Shown one piece after another: positions 34,611 through 42,133 of a stretch of DNA of 64,000 nucleotides. A program made the position numbers and the translations under genes. The stretch covers positions 4,123,419-4,187,418 of the forward strand of contig NZ_CP053069.1 of NCBI RefSeq assembly GCF_013003965.1, written 5' to 3'. This stretch comes from Usitatibacter rugosus. GTDB taxonomy: Bacteria; Pseudomonadota; Gammaproteobacteria; Burkholderiales; Usitatibacteraceae. Under the pieces are notes generated by a model. The model saw only the letters and a list, made by a program, of their open reading frames with translations, was not told the origin of the DNA and ran no database searches. Each line of letters begins with the position of its first letter. The stretch's first letter is position 1.

Positions 34611-35216
34611 TTGAAACGACTCGGACTCCTCCTGGCGGCCCTGCTCCTCGCCGCCTGCGCTTCCGAGCCGAGAAAACCGGTCGCCCCGGAGCTGTTCGTG
34701 GTCGTCCCTGCGAAGGACGGCCACATCGGCACGATCGTCGTCGAGTCGAACGGGCAGAAGAAGATCATCCACTCCGCGTTCGGCAGCGAGAGGATCAAGC
34801 CCGACGGCGGCATGGTCAGCGCCAACATGACGCGCGACCAGGTCCACGAGATCTTCGCGGACACGGTCGATGCGCTTCCCGGCCGGCCCGCGTCGTTCAC
34901 GCTCTACTTCCTCGAGGGCAAGGACGAGCTCACGCCCGCTTCCAAGGTGGAGCTCGACAAGGTCTTCGCGGACGTGAAGAAGCGCCCCCTGCCGGACATC
35001 ATGGTGATCGGCCACACCGACACCGTGGGCGGCCTCGCCTACAACGACAAGCTTTCGCTCGCGAGAGCCGAGCGGCTGCGCGAGATGCTCGTGGGCCTGG
35101 GCATTCCCGCCGAGCGCGTGGGCGCCGCCGGGCGCGGCAAGCGCGAGCTGCTGGTGCCCACCGACGACAACATGTCGGAAGCGCGCAACCGGCGCGTCGA
35201 AATCAACGTCAGATAG
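34611..35216 (+). CDS. OmpA-family outer membrane lipoprotein
   Basis: A 201-residue lipoprotein: TTG start at 34611, signal peptide and lipobox LLAAC (cysteine about 16), a variable middle (GHIGTIVVESNGQKKIIHS) and an OmpA C-terminal peptidoglycan-binding domain (TLYFLEGKDELTPAS, VIGHTDTVGGLAYNDKLSLARAERLREML, SEARNRRVEINV). The N-terminal 20 codons of the longer frame lie in the FecR gene. Its stop codon TAG provides the first base of the hairpin repeat at 35216. A link to peptidoglycan and to the CHASE2 sensor encoded convergently is likely. Confidence 0.9.
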   Translation: MKRLGLLLAALLLAACASEPRKPVAPELFVVVPAKDGHIGTIVVESNGQKKIIHSAFGSERIKPDGGMVSANMTRDQVHEIFADTVDALPGRPASFTLYFLEGKDELTPASKVELDKVFADVKKRPLPDIMVIGHTDTVGGLAYNDKLSLARAERLREMLVGLGIPAERVGAAGRGKRELLVPTDDNMSEARNRRVEINVR

Positions 35217-35274
35217 GAAATTAGGGTCAGCTTCTTTTTTCGTGCAAACGAAAAAGAAGCTGACCCTAATTTCC
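35216..35274. repeat. Long hairpin repeat with GGGTCAG core carrying both convergent stop codons
   Basis: A 27-base arm (35216-35242) pairs with a 26-base arm (35249-35274); the only flaw is one extra T in a T/A run. The loop is TGCAAA. The core is GGGTCAG/CTGACCC and the tip reads TTTTCGTGCAAA, as in the repeat at 5144-5214. The left arm begins at the last base of the lipoprotein stop and the right arm contains the phosphatase stop (TAG, 35268-35266). It may act as the terminator for both genes. Confidence 0.87.
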
Positions 35275-37314
35275 TTTCCACTGCAGGGCCAGCAACGTGA
35301 GGTCGTCGGGCGCTTCGGCCCCGTCGGCGAATTTGCGCACGTCGTCGCGCAGGCGCCGGATCACATCCTCGGGCGTCACGTCGTCGGGAACCCATCCGAG
35401 CGCGGTGCGCAGGCGCTCCACGCCGAAGAACGCGCGCTCCGGGTTCATCGCCTCCGTGGCGCCATCCGTGACCACGCAGATCCACTCGCCGGGAACGAGC
35501 GTGCGCTCGGCACTCGGGAAGCGAAACTCGTCGACCACGCCCAGCGGCGGCCCGCCGGATTCTCCAAGGCGCTCGGGCGCCGAGTGCGGGCGGCGTGCAT
35601 ACGGCGGCTCGTGTCCCGCGTTCGCATACTCCAGGCGCCCGCTGTGGAGGTCGAGGAGGCCCGCGAATGCCGTCACGAAGAGCTGCTCCGGATTCTCGCG
35701 CTCGATCTCGTCCTGCGCGCGCGTGAGCATCGCGCCGACCTCTCCGCCCTGCAGCGCCGAGCTCTTGATCTGCGACTTCACGCTCGCCATGAAGAGCGCC
35801 GCGGGCAGGCCCTTGCCCGACACATCCGCGACAACGAAGAAGAGGTAGCGATCACCGATCAGGAAGCAGTCGTAGAAATCGCCGCCCACCGTGCGCGCGG
35901 GTTCAAGCAATGCCGCGACCAGCACGCGCCGCTCCGACGCGAGCGTCTCCGCCGGGTTGGGCAGCAACCCCATCTGGATGCGCTTCGCCGCGTCGAGCTC
36001 GCCCGCCACGCGCGCGGCCTGCTCGCGAAGCTGCCGGCGCTGGCGCTCCGAGTTCGCGAGCGTGCCCACGAGCATCATGCCGAAGGCGCCCAGCGCGCCC
36101 AGCGAGGGCACGATCGGATCGAGGAGGATGCCGAACTCCGCGAACAACAGCAGCCCCGCGGCGAGCGTGGCCCCAATGCCGCCCACGACGATCGCGAAGC
36201 CGTATTGCGCCCGCGTCCTCGGCACGAAGCGCACGACGAGGAAGCCCAACACGATGAGGATCAGCGCCTCCAAGCGCGGCATCGGCGAGGGCCGCACGAG
36301 CGACACGCCGTTGTAGAGGTTCTCCGCGATCTGCGCGTGCACCTCGACGCCGGGGTTGAACTCGGCGAGCGGCGTCACCTTGTAGTCGGTCACGCCCAGT
36401 CCCATCATGCCGACCAGCACGATCTTGTTCTCGAACTGCCCTTCGGCGATCTTGCCGAGCATCACGTCGTACGCGGTCACGAAGCGCGTGTCGTCGTGAT
36501 GGCCGAAGCGGATCCATGCGGTGCCGTCTTCCTGCGCGAGCACCTTGGCCTCGCCCATCTCGATCTGGATCAGCCCGTAGCCGCGGTCTCGCACCACGAG
36601 GTCCGCTTGCATGCCCTGGCGCAGCGTCTCCAGCCCGAGGGCTCCGAAGGTGCCGCCGGCAAGCCTCGCCACGAGCGGCGAGCGACGCACGATCGCGCCC
36701 TGCTCGCCCTCGTTCATGAGCGCGCTGCTCGCGGCCGCGGAAACCAGCACCGAGACATTGCCGATGTGGCTCTTGAACTGGTGGATGGGCAGCTCGCGCT
36801 GCGTGAACAGCCGCACCGGCGTCGACTTCGGGACCTGCTTCGTGATCGAGTCCGCGTCGTTCTCGCCCGAGATGCCGAGGATCACCGGTGCCGGGCTCTC
36901 GGTGATCGCGTTGGCGAACAGCGAGTCGTTGGTGGGCAGCGACATCAGCAGGCGCGCGGCCTCGGAGGTGATGCCGGGCATCATCGCCACCAGGTTGCCG
37001 GGCGAGTAGCGGTCCGGCTCCGGGAAGAAGAGGTCGAGGCCGATGGCCGCGGGCTTGCCCGCCGAGATCGCGCGGATCAGGTCGCCCATGCGCGTGCGCG
37101 GCCACGGCCACTGTCCGAACTCGCGCAGCGAATGCTCGTCGATGCCGACGATGACGACGGGCTGCTGCACGCGCGGCAGCGGGAAGATGCGCTGGTAGTA
37201 GTCGAAGACGCCGGCCTGGAAGCGCTGCAGCCACGCCGGCGAAACCGCGAGGGTGTAGGAAAGGGCTGCGACGAGCAGGAGGGCGGCGAGACGGAATCCG
37301 CCCAGGGACTTCAG
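35266..37314 (-). CDS. CHASE2-SpoIIE (RsbU-type) membrane phosphatase
   Basis: A roughly 682-residue sensor phosphatase: an N-terminal membrane segment (LAALLLVAALSYTLAV), a large periplasmic CHASE2 domain (VVIVGIDEHSLREFGQWPWPRTRMGDLI, ENKIVLVGMMGLGVTDYK), three transmembrane helices, a short coiled linker and a SpoIIE/PP2C domain with TVGGDFYDCF (about 475), VADVSGKGLPAALF, YANAGHEPPYA and DDLTLLAL. It should dephosphorylate a STAS partner. No ATG, GTG or TTG lies in frame between the upstream MBL gene and the first helix; a CTG at 37314 with GGAG eight bases upstream, overlapping the MBL stop as CTGA, is the best start. Confidence 0.85.
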   Translation of the reverse strand: MKSLGGFRLAALLLVAALSYTLAVSPAWLQRFQAGVFDYYQRIFPLPRVQQPVVIVGIDEHSLREFGQWPWPRTRMGDLIRAISAGKPAAIGLDLFFPEPDRYSPGNLVAMMPGITSEAARLLMSLPTNDSLFANAITESPAPVILGISGENDADSITKQVPKSTPVRLFTQRELPIHQFKSHIGNVSVLVSAAASSALMNEGEQGAIVRRSPLVARLAGGTFGALGLETLRQGMQADLVVRDRGYGLIQIEMGEAKVLAQEDGTAWIRFGHHDDTRFVTAYDVMLGKIAEGQFENKIVLVGMMGLGVTDYKVTPLAEFNPGVEVHAQIAENLYNGVSLVRPSPMPRLEALILIVLGFLVVRFVPRTRAQYGFAIVVGGIGATLAAGLLLFAEFGILLDPIVPSLGALGAFGMMLVGTLANSERQRRQLREQAARVAGELDAAKRIQMGLLPNPAETLASERRVLVAALLEPARTVGGDFYDCFLIGDRYLFFVVADVSGKGLPAALFMASVKSQIKSSALQGGEVGAMLTRAQDEIERENPEQLFVTAFAGLLDLHSGRLEYANAGHEPPYARRPHSAPERLGESGGPPLGVVDEFRFPSAERTLVPGEWICVVTDGATEAMNPERAFFGVERLRTALGWVPDDVTPEDVIRRLRDDVRKFADGAEAPDDLTLLALQWKGN

Positions 37315-38267
37315 ACGTCGAGCTCCAGGCCGTCGTAGGAAGCGGAGACCTTCAGCGCGTGGTCGCTCCTCGTGAGCTCCTCGAAGCGGCGCGCCTCCTT
37401 CAGCAGCGATTCCAGCGTGGCGTCGTCGTTCGCGGGCTCGTGGTGGAAGAGCACGAGGTGCTTGGCGCGCGCCATCTGGCAGAGCTCCACGCCGACGATG
37501 TTGGACGAGTGGCCCCAGTCGGCCTTCACGCTGATCGCTTCGGCGAGCGCATACATCGCATCGAAGATCACCACGTCGGCTTCCTTGAAGAACGCGGCGA
37601 AGCCCTCGGCCTCGGCGCGGTTCTCGAGCTTGTGCTCGGAATCGGTCGAGTACACGACGCTCTTGCCGTCCTTCTCGAAGCGATAGCCGTACGAATCGCC
37701 GGAATGCAGCTGCAGGTGCGGGATGACGGTGAGGCCGGAGACGAGGTTGGGCTTGTCGGGCTCGAGCTTCACGAACTCGATGTTCGCGGCGAGCTGCGAG
37801 AAGTCCACCGGGAAGCACGGAGCGGCCTGCTGGAGGCGAAACGCCTGCTCCAGCACGTCATGGCAGCCGTGGATGCGGATCTTCGTGTTCGGGACATAGG
37901 CCGGCCCGAAGAAGGGGAAGCCCATGATGTGGTCCCAGTGCACGTGGGACATGAAGACGTTGACCGTGGCGGGGCGGCGTGCCTGCTTGGCGAGGACGTG
38001 CACGCCGAAGGGACGCGCTCCGCTGCCCATGTCGCAGACGAAGTATTCCTCGCTGTCCGCCTCGATCTCCACGCAGGGCGTGTGGCCGCCGAACGTGTTG
38101 GTGACGGAGAAGTCGAGCTCGGAGCTGGCGAAGTCGTGCGCTTCCTCGTAGGAATCGAAGCGGCGGCCCGACGCCTCGAGGAGTGCGAGGGCGAGCTTGT
38201 CGCGGATGTCCACGGAGGTGAGGGCCACGGGGATCGAGCCCCGCGTACCCCAGAAGCGGATGCGCAT
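37311..38267 (-). CDS. MBL-fold metallo-hydrolase
   Basis: A 318-residue metallo-beta-lactamase-fold protein with RFWGTRGSIPV at the start, the metal motif MSHVHWDHIMGFPFFGP (HxHxDH, about 108), a later VIPHLQLHSGDSYGYRF, VVYSTDSEH and LFHHEP near the end. The start resembles cyclic-nucleotide phosphodiesterase/RNase Z-like MBL proteins that occur in signalling operons. It lies between the STAS gene (8 bases upstream) and the CHASE2 phosphatase gene (overlapping). Substrate unknown; a second-messenger phosphodiesterase is a reasonable guess. Confidence 0.87.
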   Translation of the reverse strand: MRIRFWGTRGSIPVALTSVDIRDKLALALLEASGRRFDSYEEAHDFASSELDFSVTNTFGGHTPCVEIEADSEEYFVCDMGSGARPFGVHVLAKQARRPATVNVFMSHVHWDHIMGFPFFGPAYVPNTKIRIHGCHDVLEQAFRLQQAAPCFPVDFSQLAANIEFVKLEPDKPNLVSGLTVIPHLQLHSGDSYGYRFEKDGKSVVYSTDSEHKLENRAEAEGFAAFFKEADVVIFDAMYALAEAISVKADWGHSSNIVGVELCQMARAKHLVLFHHEPANDDATLESLLKEARRFEELTRSDHALKVSASYDGLELDV

Positions 38268-38275
38268 CGCCCGGC

Positions 38276-38650
38276 CTACGCTTTCTCGTACGCGGCGAGC
38301 GCGTCGGATGAGGTGGCGCCCAGGGCCTCGCGGACCGTCGGCAGGACCTGGAACACGAGGTTGAAGTGGCTGATCTCGAAGATCTCCGCGACCATCGGCT
38401 GCAGCGAGGCGACGAGGATGCGGCCGTGCTGCGACTTGGCCTGGCGCGAGGCGAGCATGAAGCAGCGAAGGCCCGCGGAAGACACGTACTCGAGGCCGCC
38501 GAGATCGAGCACGATCGCGCCGCCGTCACGCGCGGTCTGTTCAACGTGCTTCATGAGTTCCAGGCGAAAGTCGTCGCAGGTGTCCTGGTCGAGCCTGCCG
38601 GCCACGGACAGGACCACCGCGTTCGCGTAACGCCGGGGAGAGACGGTCAT
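38276..38650 (-). CDS. STAS-domain anti-anti-sigma factor
   Basis: A 124-residue STAS domain protein: VVLSVAGRLDQDTCDDFRLELM, IVLDLGGLEYVSSAGLRCFMLA (the phosphoacceptor serine pair in YVSSAGLR, about 58-59) and ILVASLQPMVAEIFEIS. ATG 38650 is preceded by a plausible promoter (38696-38724). It is the first gene of the STAS, MBL, phosphatase operon and should be the substrate of the RsbW-like kinase and the SpoIIE-type phosphatase. Confidence 0.9.
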   Translation of the reverse strand: MTVSPRRYANAVVLSVAGRLDQDTCDDFRLELMKHVEQTARDGGAIVLDLGGLEYVSSAGLRCFMLASRQAKSQHGRILVASLQPMVAEIFEISHFNLVFQVLPTVREALGATSSDALAAYEKA

Positions 38651-38695
38651 TGTGGGTGTGCGGTGTTTGAGCGAACTTTCGCCGCTTTGAACCCT

Positions 38696-38724
38696 ATTGT
38701 GGGTTAGCTCCGGTCCGGGGGCAA
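38696..38724 (-). promoter_or_regulatory. Candidate promoter of the STAS-MBL-phosphatase operon
   Basis: Minus-strand TTGCCC (38724-38719), 17-base spacer, CACAAT (38701-38696), about 45 bases before the STAS start. The -10 is a weak match. Confidence 0.4.
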
Positions 38725-38749
38725 CCCGGAATACGCCGCACCCGGCTGG

Positions 38750-38777
38750 AAAAGAAAAGGCCCGCTCGCGGCGGGCC
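38750..38777 (-). terminator. Intrinsic terminator of tRNA-Phe
   Basis: GGCCCGC-loop-GCGGGCC (38777-38759 on the minus strand) followed by TTTTCTTTT, 15 bases beyond the tRNA 3' end. Confidence 0.85.
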
Positions 38778-38792
38778 TCTTCAGCAAGAAGA

Positions 38793-38868
38793 TGGTGGCC
38801 TGGGGCGGAATTGAACCACCGACACACGGATTTTCAATCCGCTGCTCTACCAACTGAGCTACCAGGCC
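38793..38868 (-). tRNA. tRNA-Phe (anticodon GAA)
   Basis: 76 bases including an encoded CCA. Acceptor GGCCTGG pairs with CCAGGCC; the D arm is GCTC/GAGC, the anticodon stem GCGGA/TCCGT with the loop TTGAAAA (GAA), and the T arm GGTGG-TTCAATT-CCGCC. All stems pair properly apart from a usual G-T in the anticodon stem. Confidence 0.98.
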
Positions 38869-38924
38869 GTGTTTCCCGGGAAATGGGCAATACCCCTGCA
38901 GGTATGGACCCCGGAAAGCTCGAA

Positions 38925-38930
38925 ATTATA
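38925..38930 (-). promoter_or_regulatory. -10 box (TATAAT) of the tRNA-Phe promoter
   Basis: A consensus TATAAT on the minus strand, about 57 bases before the tRNA 5' end. The -35 region is a poor match. It overlaps the possible upstream start of the AbrB-type gene, which favours the later start there. Confidence 0.5.
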
Positions 38931-38963
38931 GCGTTTCCGCGGTCCCGAAGCCAGAATCCGGGG

Positions 38964-40007
38964 GTGGAACGACATCGGCGGACCCTCCGGGTGCTGGGCG
39001 CGCTGGGGATCTGCCTCGCGGCCGGCTCCCTGTTCGCGTGGCTCAAGACTCCCATCCCCTGGATGATCGGGCCGCTGCTGGCGATGGCGATCGTGCAGTT
39101 CGCCGGCGCCTCGCTCGCGGCGCCGCCTTTCGGCCGCGAGGCCGGCCAGACCATCGTCGGCGTCTCGCTCGGCCTCTACTTCACGGCTCCGGTGGTGCAC
39201 GAAGTCTCGACGTACGGCCTCTGGTTCGTGGCGTTGGGGATTCTCGCGATCACCGCCGGCGGCCTCTCCTCGCTCGTGATCGCGCGCGTGGCGAAGGTCG
39301 ATCCCGCGACCGCCTGGTTCTCGAGCATGCCGGGCGGAGCCGCCGAGATGGCGGTGATGGGCGAGCGGCACGGCGCACTGCCCGACCGCGTGGCGCTGGC
39401 CAACGCGATCCGCATGCTCTTCGTCGTGACGCTCGTGCCCGCGTTCATCACCTACGCGGGCTTCGCCGGCGCCGCCGACTACACGCCGATCACCACGCCT
39501 TTCGACGCAGGGGGCTTCGCGATCCTGCTCGCCATGGGATTCGGCGTGGGTTTCGCCGGCAAGAAGGCGAAGATCCCGAACGCGTACATGCTGGCGCCGC
39601 TCCTGGTCACGATCGGGCTCACGGCGGCCGGAGTGTCGCTCTCTTCCGTGCCGACGCCGGTCACCAACATCGCGCAGCTCCTGCTCGCCTGCTCGCTCGG
39701 CGTGCAGTTCCAGCGCTCGTTCCTTCGCGAGGCGCCCCGCTTCGTGGCCGCCCTCGTCCCCGCGGGCGCGCTGATGCTGGTGCTCTGCGTTCTGATCGCG
39801 CTCGGGTTGTCCTGGGGCTCGGGGGCCTACATCGGTGCGACGCTGCTCGCCGCGGCGCCGGGCGGGATCGCGGAGATGTCGATCACCGCCAAGGTCCTCA
39901 AGATCGGCGTGCCCTTCGTCACCGCGGCCCACGTCTGCCGCTACCTGGTGGTGATCCTCTTCTCCCAGACGCTCTTCAAGCTCTTCCGCAAGCACGGCCT
40001 CAAATAA
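38964..40007 (+). CDS. AbrB-family (Gate-domain) membrane protein
   Basis: About 347 residues with some ten transmembrane helices forming two repeats. Typical AbrB/COG3180 segments: LKTPIPWMIGPLLAMAI, GQTIVGVSLGLYF, STPGG-like FSSMPGGAAEMAVMGERHG (about 115) and its repeat LLAAAPGGIAEMSITAKVL (about 295). Family members are putative ammonia mono-oxygenase-associated or regulator-labelled membrane proteins; transport is the likely role. The start is taken at GTG 38964, just before the first helix; ATG 38904 would extend into the tRNA promoter. The stop lies inside the hairpin at 40002-40031. Confidence 0.82.
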   Translation: MERHRRTLRVLGALGICLAAGSLFAWLKTPIPWMIGPLLAMAIVQFAGASLAAPPFGREAGQTIVGVSLGLYFTAPVVHEVSTYGLWFVALGILAITAGGLSSLVIARVAKVDPATAWFSSMPGGAAEMAVMGERHGALPDRVALANAIRMLFVVTLVPAFITYAGFAGAADYTPITTPFDAGGFAILLAMGFGVGFAGKKAKIPNAYMLAPLLVTIGLTAAGVSLSSVPTPVTNIAQLLLACSLGVQFQRSFLREAPRFVAALVPAGALMLVLCVLIALGLSWGSGAYIGATLLAAAPGGIAEMSITAKVLKIGVPFVTAAHVCRYLVVILFSQTLFKLFRKHGLK

Positions 40008-40031
40008 AGGGGGGGTCTGACCCTCATTATT
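40002..40031. repeat. Short imperfect palindrome at AbrB-type gene stop (possible GGGTC-core repeat)
   Basis: AAATAA (40002-40007) pairs with TTATTT (40026-40031) and GGGTC (40013-40017) with GACCC (40019-40023) around a single T. It shares the GGGTC core and the position at a stop codon with the hairpins at 5144 and 35216, but lacks their TTTTCG tip, so family membership is tentative. Confidence 0.5.
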
Positions 40032-40045
40032 TGACAGCGGTATCA
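40032..40045. promoter_or_regulatory. LacI-type operator upstream of the lacI-family gene
   Basis: TGACAGCGGTATCA, a 14-base imperfect dyad (TGAxAxCGxTxTCA) ten bases before the regulator start. Eleven of its 14 bases equal the site at 41121-41134, consistent with autoregulation. Confidence 0.65.
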
Positions 40046-40054
40046 TTGGGCACC

Positions 40055-41086
40055 ATGAACGCCCGCCGCCCTCCCGTTCGACGCCCTCGCAAGGGCGGTG
40101 GCGCCATGACGCTCGATGACGTGGCGCGTCTGGCGAAGGTCTCGCCGATCACCGTTTCGCGAGCGCTGAACAACCCGTCGCAACTCTCGCCGGAGACCCT
40201 GGAGCGGGTGCAGAAAGCGGTCGAGCGGACCGGGTACGTCCCCAACCGGCTGGCGGGCGGGCTCGCCTCGGCGCGCAGCCGCCTGGTGGTCGCGATCGTG
40301 CCGACCGTCGCCGGTCTCGTGTTCCTGGAAACGGTGCAGGCACTCACCGACGCGCTCGCCGCGGGCGGCTATGACGTGGTGCTGGGCCAGAGCGGCTACG
40401 ACGGCCGGCGCGAGGACGACCTGCTCGACGCCGTGATCGGCCGGCGCCCCGACGGCGTCGTGCTGACCGGCGTGATGCATTCGCCGCACGGCCGCAAGCG
40501 CCTCGCCGCCGCCGGAATTCCCGTCGTCGAGACCTGGGACCTCACGCCCACGCCCATCGACATGCTGGTGGGTTTCTCCCATGAGAAAGTGGGCGTGGCA
40601 GCCGCGGACTACCTCGTCTCGCGCGGCGTGAAACGCCCCGCGATCATCTCCGCGGACGACTATCGGGCGGGCCTGCGTCGCGAGGGCTTCGCGAAGCAGT
40701 GCGAAAAGCTCCTGGGTGTCGTGCCGCCGGCGCGCCTCGTGAAGGCGCCCACGACCATCGGCCGCGGACGGCGTGGATTGGCAGCGCTGCTCGAACGCTG
40801 GCCCGACATCGACGCCGTCTTCTGCAGCTCCGACGTGCTCGCCCAGGGCGTGCTGATCGAATGCCACGCCCGCGGCATCGACGTGCCCGGCGAGCTCAAG
40901 GTCTTCGGCTTCGGGGACCTCGATTTCGCCGCCGACCTGCACCCCGCACTTTCGACCGTACGCATCGACGGAACCGCCATCGGGCGCACCGCCGCCCGGT
41001 TCGTGATCGACCGGGTCGAAGGCCGCCCGATCGACGCCCCGATCGTGGACCTGGGCTTCACCGTCGTCCCCCGCGCCAGCGCCTGA
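40055..41086 (+). CDS. LacI-family transcriptional regulator
   Basis: A 343-residue LacI/GalR-type repressor. The N-terminal helix-turn-helix and hinge are at about 17-70 (MTLDDVARLAKVSPITVSRAL, YVPNRLAGGLAS), followed by a periplasmic-binding-like ligand domain (LVVAIVPTVAGLVFLETVQAL, GRRPDGVVLTGVMHS, VFCSSDVLAQGVLIE, VFGFGDLDFAADLHPALSTVRID). It resembles GntR (gluconate) type LacI proteins. Operators at 40032 and 41121 suggest it represses itself and the sugar-acid operon at 41162-48807; the inducer is probably a sugar acid or lactone. Confidence 0.92.
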   Translation: MNARRPPVRRPRKGGGAMTLDDVARLAKVSPITVSRALNNPSQLSPETLERVQKAVERTGYVPNRLAGGLASARSRLVVAIVPTVAGLVFLETVQALTDALAAGGYDVVLGQSGYDGRREDDLLDAVIGRRPDGVVLTGVMHSPHGRKRLAAAGIPVVETWDLTPTPIDMLVGFSHEKVGVAAADYLVSRGVKRPAIISADDYRAGLRREGFAKQCEKLLGVVPPARLVKAPTTIGRGRRGLAALLERWPDIDAVFCSSDVLAQGVLIECHARGIDVPGELKVFGFGDLDFAADLHPALSTVRIDGTAIGRTAARFVIDRVEGRPIDAPIVDLGFTVVPRASA

Positions 41087-41105
41087 AAGCGGCCCTGCAA
41101 GCGGA

Positions 41106-41135
41106 TTGACAGGCTCCGCATGACAGCGCTAACAT
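41106..41135 (+). promoter_or_regulatory. Promoter of the sugar-acid operon
   Basis: TTGACA (41106-41111) and TAACAT (41130-41135) with an 18-base spacer, predicted start about 41142, leader about 20 bases with GAAGGAA before ATG 41162. The -10 overlaps the operator at 41121-41134, as expected for repression. Confidence 0.6.
41121..41134. promoter_or_regulatory. LacI-type operator of the sugar-acid operon
   Basis: TGACAGCGCTAACA: a 14-base dyad with the central AGCGCT, of the TGxxAxCGxTxxCA form used by LacI/GntR-type repressors. It covers the -10 of the operon promoter. Confidence 0.72.
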
Positions 41136-41161
41136 CGCCGTTCGCCTGAAGGAACCCGACC

Positions 41162-42109
41162 ATGAAAACCTCCCCCGTCACCCCTGCCGACCTCTCCGCC
41201 TCGGTGCTCTCCGTTCCGCCCCTGGCCCGCAACGCCGACCTCCGCGTGAACCCGGATGCCAACCGCGCCCTGATCCGCCACCTCGAAGCCGGCGGCGTGC
41301 GCACGCTCATGTACGGCGGCAACGCGAACTTCTACAACATCGGCACGGGCGAATACGCCGTGATCGTGGATTCCCTCGCCGAAGCCGCGGGCAAGGACAC
41401 GTGGGTGATCCCCTCGGTCGGCCCCGACTACGGCAAGGCCATGGACCAGGCCGCGATCCTGCGCGACCGCAAATTCCCCACCGCCATGGTCCTGCCGCTG
41501 CCGCAGGGCTATCCGTGCACCGACGCGGGCGCCGCGAAAGGCATCCGCCGCATCGCCGAAGCGTTCGGCAAGCCGGTCATCGTCTACGTGAAGGCCGAGG
41601 GCTACATCTCGCCCGAGACCACGGCCGCGCTGCTGAACGACGGCACCGCCTGCGCCGTGAAGTACGCCATCGTCCGCAACGATCCGGCGAAGGACGACTT
41701 CCTCGCCAAGCTGGTCACCCTCACCGACCGCTCGAAGATCATCAGCGGCATCGGCGAGCGCCCGGCCATCGTCCACCTGCGCGACTTCGGCCTGAAAGGC
41801 TTCACCTCCGGCTCGGTGTGCGTGGCCCCGCGCGGTTCGATGCGCCTGCTGGAGCTGCTGAAGGCCCAGCGCTACGACGAAGCCGAGAAGGTCCGCGCCG
41901 CCTACATCCCGCTCGAGGATGCGCGCGACGAATACTCGCCGATCCGCGTGCTGCACGAGGCGGTCACGCTGGCCGGCATCGCCGACATGGGCCCGATGCT
42001 CCCCATGCTCTCCAATCTCGATTCGCAACACCACGCGCGCGTGAAAGAGGCAGCCTCGAAGCTGCTCGCACACGACCGCGCGCTCACGGCCGAGCTGGCC
42101 GCCGCCTAA
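41162..42109 (+). CDS. DapA-superfamily lyase (2-keto-3-deoxy sugar-acid type)
   Basis: A 315-residue class I lyase of the dihydrodipicolinate synthase/N-acetylneuraminate lyase superfamily. Visible parts are LEAGGVRTLMYGGNANFYNI, VIPSVGPDYGKAMDQAAIL, the active-site tyrosine in KPVIVYVKAEGYIS and the Schiff-base lysine in GTACAVKYAIVRND (about 167). DapA itself would not sit with a lactonase and an IlvD/Edd dehydratase; the context points to a 2-keto-3-deoxy aldonate dehydratase or aldolase. It is the first gene of the LacI-controlled operon. Confidence 0.85.
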   Translation: MKTSPVTPADLSASVLSVPPLARNADLRVNPDANRALIRHLEAGGVRTLMYGGNANFYNIGTGEYAVIVDSLAEAAGKDTWVIPSVGPDYGKAMDQAAILRDRKFPTAMVLPLPQGYPCTDAGAAKGIRRIAEAFGKPVIVYVKAEGYISPETTAALLNDGTACAVKYAIVRNDPAKDDFLAKLVTLTDRSKIISGIGERPAIVHLRDFGLKGFTSGSVCVAPRGSMRLLELLKAQRYDEAEKVRAAYIPLEDARDEYSPIRVLHEAVTLAGIADMGPMLPMLSNLDSQHHARVKEAASKLLAHDRALTAELAAA

Positions 42110-42133
42110 ATCAAGAAAACCGGAGGAGTACCC

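Noticed and set aside
38793-38868. Integration site (att) at the tRNA-Phe gene
   Set aside because: No integrase gene and no repeated tRNA 3' end were seen in the window.
38859-40046. 395-codon minus-strand frame opposite the AbrB-type gene
   Set aside because: Antisense shadow, rich in Arg/His/Glu, running through the tRNA promoter; the plus strand encodes a clear membrane protein.
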